Shown piece after piece: positions 59,038-64,000 of a stretch of 64,000 nt of DNA. Source of the DNA: Chthoniobacterales bacterium (GTDB lineage: Bacteria; Verrucomicrobiota; Verrucomicrobiia; Chthoniobacterales; UBA10450). A program made the translations under genes and the position numbers. The stretch is from positions 124,001 through 188,000 of the forward strand of contig DATENU010000024.1 of assembly GCA_035274845.1 (NCBI GenBank), given 5' to 3'. The notes under the pieces were generated by a model. That model was not told the origin of the DNA. It worked only from the letters and a program-made list of their open reading frames with translations, and did not search any database. Every line of letters starts with the position of its first letter. Within the stretch, counting starts at the first letter, position 1.

Positions 59038-61452
59038 TTAGCTTTGCGCCAGGGCGATTTTCGGGTCCAGGCGCGCGGCGCGCCGCGCTGGGAGGTAACA
59101 AGCAACCAGCGCCACGAAAAGGAGCAACAAGGGAATTGCGGCGAAGGTCAGCGGATCGGTCGCGGCCACGCCAAAGAGAAGGTTCGCAATGAGCCGGCTA
59201 AGGGCGAAGGCGCCAGCGATACCGACCACAACACCAATCACGGTCAGAATCATGCCTTGCCGGATTACGAGCCCAAGCACGTCGGACTTTTGCGCGCCGA
59301 GCGCCATGCGGATTCCGATTTCCTGGGTTCGTTGCGTCACCGAGTAGGCCATCACACCGTAAATGCCAAGGGCCGCCAAAAGCAGGGCCGCGGCGGCGAA
59401 AACGGCGAAGAGCTGCATCGACACGCGACGCGTGCCTAACGAGTTCGCGACTACGTCATCCAGCGTCCGGACATTGTAAACCGGCTGGTCCTTGTCCAGC
59501 GCCTGGACTTCGCGGCGCAGCGTGGTGGCGAACGCCGCCGGATCGCCTGCCGTGCGAATGACCATCCCCATGAAATTCCATTGCGAGTCCTGAGCGTGCG
59601 GCACATAGATTTGCGCACCGCCTTCCCCGGTGAAAGAACCCGTCTTCGTATCGCCGACCACGCCGACAATTTCGCGCATGAATTTTTCGTCGTGCCAGAT
59701 GGAAAGGCGCTTGCCGATCGCCTCCGCCGGTGAACCGAAATGATGTTTTGCGATGGTTTCATTGATGATGACCACCTTCGGCCCGTCAGCATTGTCGCGC
59801 AGTTCAAAGGTGCGTCCGGCCAGCAACGGAATTTGCAGGGCGCGAAAATAATCCCCCGTGATGGTGGAAAACATCGCGTCCCTGTTTTCGTCCACCGTGA
59901 GCGGCCGGCCTTCCGGAATAAACCCGCGTCCAATCATGTAACCGCTTGCGTTCAGCGGAAGATTGACGCTACCCCCCACTGCTTGCACGCCCGGCGCCGC
60001 CTCCAGCCGCTCTTTTAACTGCCGGAAGAACTCCACGAACTGTTGATCTTTGTACTTCGCACCGGGCAACGCCAGGTTGGCGATGAGGACATTGTGCGCA
60101 TTAAAGCCCGGCCGTATTTCCTGGAGACGAAGGAAGCTCTTGATAAGCAATCCCGCGCCGACCAGCAGCATGAGCGAGAGGGCCACCTCACCGATCAAGA
60201 GCAGGCTGCGCGCGCTCGTCCGGCGATGTCCTTCGCCGCTGCGCCCGCCTTCTTTCAGCGAGCTGGTAACGTCGAGCTTCGAGGCCTGGAGGGCCGGGGC
60301 GATGCCGAAGAGAATTCCAGTCACTGCAGAGACGCCCAGCGCGAAAGTTAGGACGCGATAATCGATCCCGATCTGGTCAAGCCGCGGTGCGCCTTCGGGC
60401 AACATCGACATCAGCACCTGGGTTAGCCACATGCTGAGGAGAAGTCCGGCCATCCCGCCGATGATCGAAAGCAGCAAACTTTCCGTCAGCATCTGCCGGA
60501 GAACGCGCGAGCGGCTCGCGCCCATCGCGGCCCGGATCGCAATTTCCTTTTGCCGCGCGGCACTTCGCGCCAGAAGCAGATTGGCGACGTTCGCGCAGGC
60601 AATGAGGAGAACCAGACCGACGGCGCCGAGGAGAGCGAGGAGAGACGGCTTTACTTCTCGAACGAGCCTTTCGTGCAAAGTCGAAACAGAAACATCCCAG
60701 CCTTTGTTCGACTCGTGAAATTGCTTGTCGAGCTGCGCGTTGATCGCGCTCAGACGAGTTTGCGTTTTCTGCACGTCGATCCCGGGATTCAGACGCGCGA
60801 TGGCGGACCACGAGCGGTTATCGCGCGGTTCTTCCGAAAGATTGACCGCGCTTGTCACCCAGATTTGCGTTTGCTCCGGATATTCAAACCCCGGCGGCAT
60901 CACACCAAGAACGGTGATGGGCCTCGAGCTGATTTGGACCTGCTTTCCGACGATGGCCGGATCGGATCCAAAGCGGCGCTTCCACAGACCATGGCTGATG
61001 ATCGCGGTGGTTATTGTCCCTGGCTTGTCGTCCTCAGGAAGGAACGCTCGCCCGAGAAAAGGCTGAACCCCGAGGACGTTGAAGAACCCGGTCGTCACTC
61101 CAGCGCGTGGCACGCGTTCCGGCTCCGCTCCATCGGCGCCGAGGTTGGCGCTAGCGGTCCAGTAGGCGGCCGTGCTCGCAAAAAGATCGGTTTGTTTTGA
61201 CCAATCGGTAAAGTCGAGAAACGAGATGTTGCTGTCGGTAATGCCCGCGGTGGGATTTTTGCCTTCGAAGTAGACGATGCGCTCGGCGTCCGGAAACTGA
61301 AGCGGACGGAGAAGAACGCCGTTCACCAGACTGAAAATGGCGGTATTCGCGCCGATGCCGAGACCAAGCGCAAGAATGGCGACGATGGTAAAGCCTTTGT
61401 TCTTGAGAAGGAGACGAAGGCCGTAACGAATATCCTGGATGAGTGTGTTCAT
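59038..61452 (-). CDS. Large MacB/FtsX-type ABC permease (duplicated-permease family)
   Basis: 804 residues: N-terminal helix ([33 protein letters not shown]), MacB periplasmic domain (HGLWKRRFGSDPAIVGKQVQI, PITVLGVMPPGFEYP), middle helices ([35 protein letters not shown]), second periplasmic domain (KHHFGSPAEAIGKRLSI) and terminal [20 protein letters not shown]. The AARLDP ending groups it with the permease at 61456 and separates it from the two MKVDP-ending permeases. It begins 3 bases after that gene's stop. Confidence 0.9.
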   Translation of the reverse strand: MNTLIQDIRYGLRLLLKNKGFTIVAILALGLGIGANTAIFSLVNGVLLRPLQFPDAERIVYFEGKNPTAGITDSNISFLDFTDWSKQTDLFASTAAYWTASANLGADGAEPERVPRAGVTTGFFNVLGVQPFLGRAFLPEDDKPGTITTAIISHGLWKRRFGSDPAIVGKQVQISSRPITVLGVMPPGFEYPEQTQIWVTSAVNLSEEPRDNRSWSAIARLNPGIDVQKTQTRLSAINAQLDKQFHESNKGWDVSVSTLHERLVREVKPSLLALLGAVGLVLLIACANVANLLLARSAARQKEIAIRAAMGASRSRVLRQMLTESLLLSIIGGMAGLLLSMWLTQVLMSMLPEGAPRLDQIGIDYRVLTFALGVSAVTGILFGIAPALQASKLDVTSSLKEGGRSGEGHRRTSARSLLLIGEVALSLMLLVGAGLLIKSFLRLQEIRPGFNAHNVLIANLALPGAKYKDQQFVEFFRQLKERLEAAPGVQAVGGSVNLPLNASGYMIGRGFIPEGRPLTVDENRDAMFSTITGDYFRALQIPLLAGRTFELRDNADGPKVVIINETIAKHHFGSPAEAIGKRLSIWHDEKFMREIVGVVGDTKTGSFTGEGGAQIYVPHAQDSQWNFMGMVIRTAGDPAAFATTLRREVQALDKDQPVYNVRTLDDVVANSLGTRRVSMQLFAVFAAAALLLAALGIYGVMAYSVTQRTQEIGIRMALGAQKSDVLGLVIRQGMILTVIGVVVGIAGAFALSRLIANLLFGVAATDPLTFAAIPLLLLFVALVACYLPARRAARLDPKIALAQS

Positions 61453-61455
61453 GGG

Positions 61456-63891
61456 TTAATTGCTGGCGAGGGCTTTGATCGGATCGAGCCGGGCCGCGCG
61501 TCGAGCCGGAAGGTAACAGGCGAAAAAGGAAACCGCGGCGAGCACCACCGGGATCCACACGAAGGTCGCCGGATCGGTGGCGCCGACACCGAAGAGAAGG
61601 CTGGCGAGCAATCGCGTGAGCGAGAACGCGCCGATCAAGCCGATGACAATACCGGCCAGCGTGAGCGACATGCCTTGCCTGACGATTAGTTTCAAAACGT
61701 CGCGGGCCTGCGCCCCGAGCGCCATGCGAATGCCGATCTCATGCGTTCGCTGCACAACGGTTTGGGCGAGAACCCCGTAAATTCCGATCGCGGCCAGAAG
61801 CAGAGCGAGCCCCGCGAAGCCGGCGAGAAGGAACATGGAGACGCGGCGCAACGAAATCGACTTCACCAGCACCTCGTCCATGGTGGCGACATTAAAGACC
61901 GCCTGCTCGGGATCGATGGCGAGGATCTCGCGCCGGACAGTTTCAATCATGGCCGCCGGTTCGGTGCGGGTGCGGACGACCAGCGTGAGCGTCGATTGCG
62001 ACTGTTGCAGCAGCGGGACATAGAGCGCGACCCCGCCGGAAGTGTCGAGTCCGTATTGCTTCACGTCCCCGACGACGCCCACCACCGTCCTCCACGGATT
62101 CTGCTGGCCTGGAGCCGAGGCATAAAACCGAACCCGTTTTCCGACCGCCTCTTCGTTCGGCCAAAATTTTCTGGCCATCGCTTCGCTCACGAGGACGGCC
62201 AGCGGGGCCTCCGCCGTATCCTCCAACCGGAGCGGCCGGCCACGAACAAGCGGAATGGCCATTGTCCGCGCATAATCCGGCGTCACGAAATAATTATCGA
62301 TGTCCGGCAACTCACCGGGCGGCCGTGGTTGTCCCTCGATCTCGATCGTCCGCCGATCAAAATTATCGCCAACCGGCAAAACGCTCGTCAGGCCGGCGTC
62401 TTCGACGGCGGGCAGAGCGCGCAATCGCTGAATAAGTCGATCAAAGAATCCATTCCACTGCTCGGCCTTGGGATACTTCGCACGGGGCAGCCAGACATTC
62501 ATCGTCACCAGCTGCCGGGCCTTGAAGCCTGGATTGACGTTGTTGAGCTGAACAACCGTCTTGATCAACAATCCGGCGGCGATCAACAACACCATCGCGA
62601 GCGCGATCTCGGTCACGACGAGCGCGCTTCGAAGCGGGCTGCGCATGGAACCGGCACCGGGCGTCCGGCCGCCATCGTTAAGAGTTTCATTGAGATTCAC
62701 CCTCGACGCCCGCAAGGCCGGGGCTGAGCCGAACGCCACGCCGGTCAACAACGACATCACAAAAGCGAACCCCAGCACGCCGCCGTCGATCTCCACTGTG
62801 GCGAGCATCGGGACGAGGCGCGAACCCAGCGCCTCGATCGCGCTCGTGCACCACATCGCCGTCACCACCCCAAGCGCGCCGCCCGCCGTTGCGAGCAGGA
62901 TGCTTTCCGTCATGAACTGCCGGATCAAACGCGATCGGCTCGCGCCAACCGCCGCGCGAATCGCCACTTCGCGATAGCGGCCGATCGACCGGGCGAGCAA
63001 AAGATTGCCGACATTCGCGCAGGCAATCAGCAATAGGAACACAACCGCTCCCAACAACATGACGAGCGCAGGCCGCGCCGGACTCACCAAATCTTCGCGG
63101 AGATTGACCAGATGAATGCCGGCGTTGGAATCGCTTTCCGGGTGCTCAGCCTGAAGCTGCTTCGCAATCAGAGCCATCTCCGCCTGCGCCCGCGCGAGAC
63201 TAACCCCAGGCTTGAGCCGCGCGATGGCACGCAGATGCCGGCTGCCGCGGTCCTTTTCAGCAGGCTGTTCCGCCACCGGTCGATAAAATTCTGCCGGCGC
63301 CGGGAGCAGGCCAGTGGGCAAAGAATGGAAACTCGCCGGCAAAACGCCGATAACCGTGTACGGCCGGGCGCTGAGGGTGATGGTCTTGCCAACGATGTTC
63401 GGGTCACCGGCAAACCGTTTTTGCCAAAGAGCGTAACCCAGGACCGCGACGTAATCTTTCCCGTCCACCTGTTCTTCGGGCGTGAAGAATCGGCCCAGCA
63501 ACGGCTTCGCCTGCATCACGTCGAAGAAGCCGTCGCCGACCTGGGCACCGAAAATTCGTTCGGGTTCGCCCGCACCGGTTAACACGGGACGAAAGTCCGT
63601 ATACGTACTGATCTCTTCAAAGACGTGATTCCGAGCGCGGTAATCGGCGATGTCGGTCGCGGAAACCTGGCCGCGCAAGCTCCCCGCGGCTTTGTCTTCG
63701 CCCCAGACGAGAACAAGCGACTCGGGATTCTGATACGGAAGCGTCTTGAGAAGGGCAGCGTTTACGACGCTAAAGACCGCGGTGTTTGCGCCAATGCCGA
63801 GCGCTAGTGAGATGATCGCGACCGCCGTGAATCCCGGACTCTTGAAAAGCATGCGGGCGCCAAAACGAATGTCCTGGAGAAGGGTGTCCAT
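61456..63891 (-). CDS. Large MacB/FtsX-type ABC permease (duplicated-permease family)
   Basis: 811 residues: N-terminal helix ([33 protein letters not shown]), MacB periplasmic domain ([37 protein letters not shown]), middle helices ([35 protein letters not shown]), second periplasmic domain ([17 protein letters not shown]) and terminal [20 protein letters not shown]. Its ATG lies one base after the stop of a further permease, so translation is probably coupled. Confidence 0.9.
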   Translation of the reverse strand: MDTLLQDIRFGARMLFKSPGFTAVAIISLALGIGANTAVFSVVNAALLKTLPYQNPESLVLVWGEDKAAGSLRGQVSATDIADYRARNHVFEEISTYTDFRPVLTGAGEPERIFGAQVGDGFFDVMQAKPLLGRFFTPEEQVDGKDYVAVLGYALWQKRFAGDPNIVGKTITLSARPYTVIGVLPASFHSLPTGLLPAPAEFYRPVAEQPAEKDRGSRHLRAIARLKPGVSLARAQAEMALIAKQLQAEHPESDSNAGIHLVNLREDLVSPARPALVMLLGAVVFLLLIACANVGNLLLARSIGRYREVAIRAAVGASRSRLIRQFMTESILLATAGGALGVVTAMWCTSAIEALGSRLVPMLATVEIDGGVLGFAFVMSLLTGVAFGSAPALRASRVNLNETLNDGGRTPGAGSMRSPLRSALVVTEIALAMVLLIAAGLLIKTVVQLNNVNPGFKARQLVTMNVWLPRAKYPKAEQWNGFFDRLIQRLRALPAVEDAGLTSVLPVGDNFDRRTIEIEGQPRPPGELPDIDNYFVTPDYARTMAIPLVRGRPLRLEDTAEAPLAVLVSEAMARKFWPNEEAVGKRVRFYASAPGQQNPWRTVVGVVGDVKQYGLDTSGGVALYVPLLQQSQSTLTLVVRTRTEPAAMIETVRREILAIDPEQAVFNVATMDEVLVKSISLRRVSMFLLAGFAGLALLLAAIGIYGVLAQTVVQRTHEIGIRMALGAQARDVLKLIVRQGMSLTLAGIVIGLIGAFSLTRLLASLLFGVGATDPATFVWIPVVLAAVSFFACYLPARRAARLDPIKALASN

Positions 63892-63892
63892 G

Positions 63893-64000
63893 TCAGGGTT
63901 CCCTCAAGGCGGTGATGGGGTTGACTTTCATGGCGCGGCGCGCCGGGATGTAGGTGGCAATTGTCGCAACCGCGAGGAGCAACAGCGGGATGATCGCAAA
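63893..64000 (-). CDS. C-terminal end of a further MacB/FtsX-type permease (cut by window edge)
   Basis: The last 35 codons read as a transmembrane helix ([18 protein letters not shown]) followed by [17 protein letters not shown] and a TGA stop, the standard permease ending. The 5' part lies beyond the right edge. It is the first visible gene of the leftward operon, with one base between its stop and the next ATG. Confidence 0.85.
   Translation of the reverse strand, partial: FAIIPLLLLAVATIATYIPARRAMKVNPITALREP

Overview
The window is a GC-rich bacterial chromosome segment (it reads as roughly 60% GC by eye) packed with short operons on both strands. Gene content points to a free-living Gram-negative soil or sediment bacterium: outer-membrane barrels, many signal peptides, a multihaem cytochrome and stacks of MacB/FtsX-type orphan permeases. 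The best guess is Verrucomicrobiota (Chthoniobacterales-like), with Acidobacteriota as the alternative. That is inferred from gene content and repeat style, not from a marker gene. No rRNA, tRNA or CRISPR array was found. One RNA gene, tmRNA (ssrA), is present. No gap between genes exceeds 300 bases.

Layout. 1-6.3 kb: an ABC ATPase cut by the left edge, two exported proteins, a nitrilase-family amidase, an MFS exporter, a DUF4286 protein and an exported RidA-like protein. 6.6-7.85 kb: an unrecognised protein with a PD-(D/E)XK-like nuclease motif. 7.8-18.9 kb: a redox block. A twin-GlcG-domain exported protein diverges from an outer-membrane barrel, a four-helix-bundle protein and a decahaem cytochrome fused to an LVIVD-repeat propeller; a ferredoxin and a CysJ-like FAD/NADPH reductase follow. 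18.9-29.2 kb: YfhO-like membrane protein, metallo-hydrolase, ComEC, TrmB, exported MsrA, a PolX-like PHP protein without a polymerase domain, three small exported proteins and ssrA. 29.3-37.1 kb: a glycosyltransferase-like protein, a PAS-GAF histidine kinase, a DUF1460 amidase, RarA, a TIR-domain protein and a chitosanase-like (GH75) protein. 37.2-53.4 kb: mostly housekeeping genes (Lhr helicase, PilC, UbiA/MqnP-like prenyltransferase, RpiB, CbpA, uracil-DNA glycosylase, PepF, YjbQ, Hpt, MoaD-like, YajQ), with a REP-associated transposase (RAYT) in between. 52.7-64 kb: one long leftward operon of five large ABC permeases (one cut by the right edge), one ATPase and a terminal exported DUF4097-like protein.

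Two layers of repetitive DNA stand out. The first is REP-like hairpins carrying a short 5' tag (GTAG or GGAG), mostly as inverted pairs. Near-identical copies flank the RAYT gene and recur about 2.5 kb away. The second is arrays with a 7-base period in three unrelated sequence families. They sit at gene borders and are often translated into the apparent N-termini of proteins. One such array occurs as an inverted pair around the four-helix-bundle gene inside the barrel/cytochrome operon.
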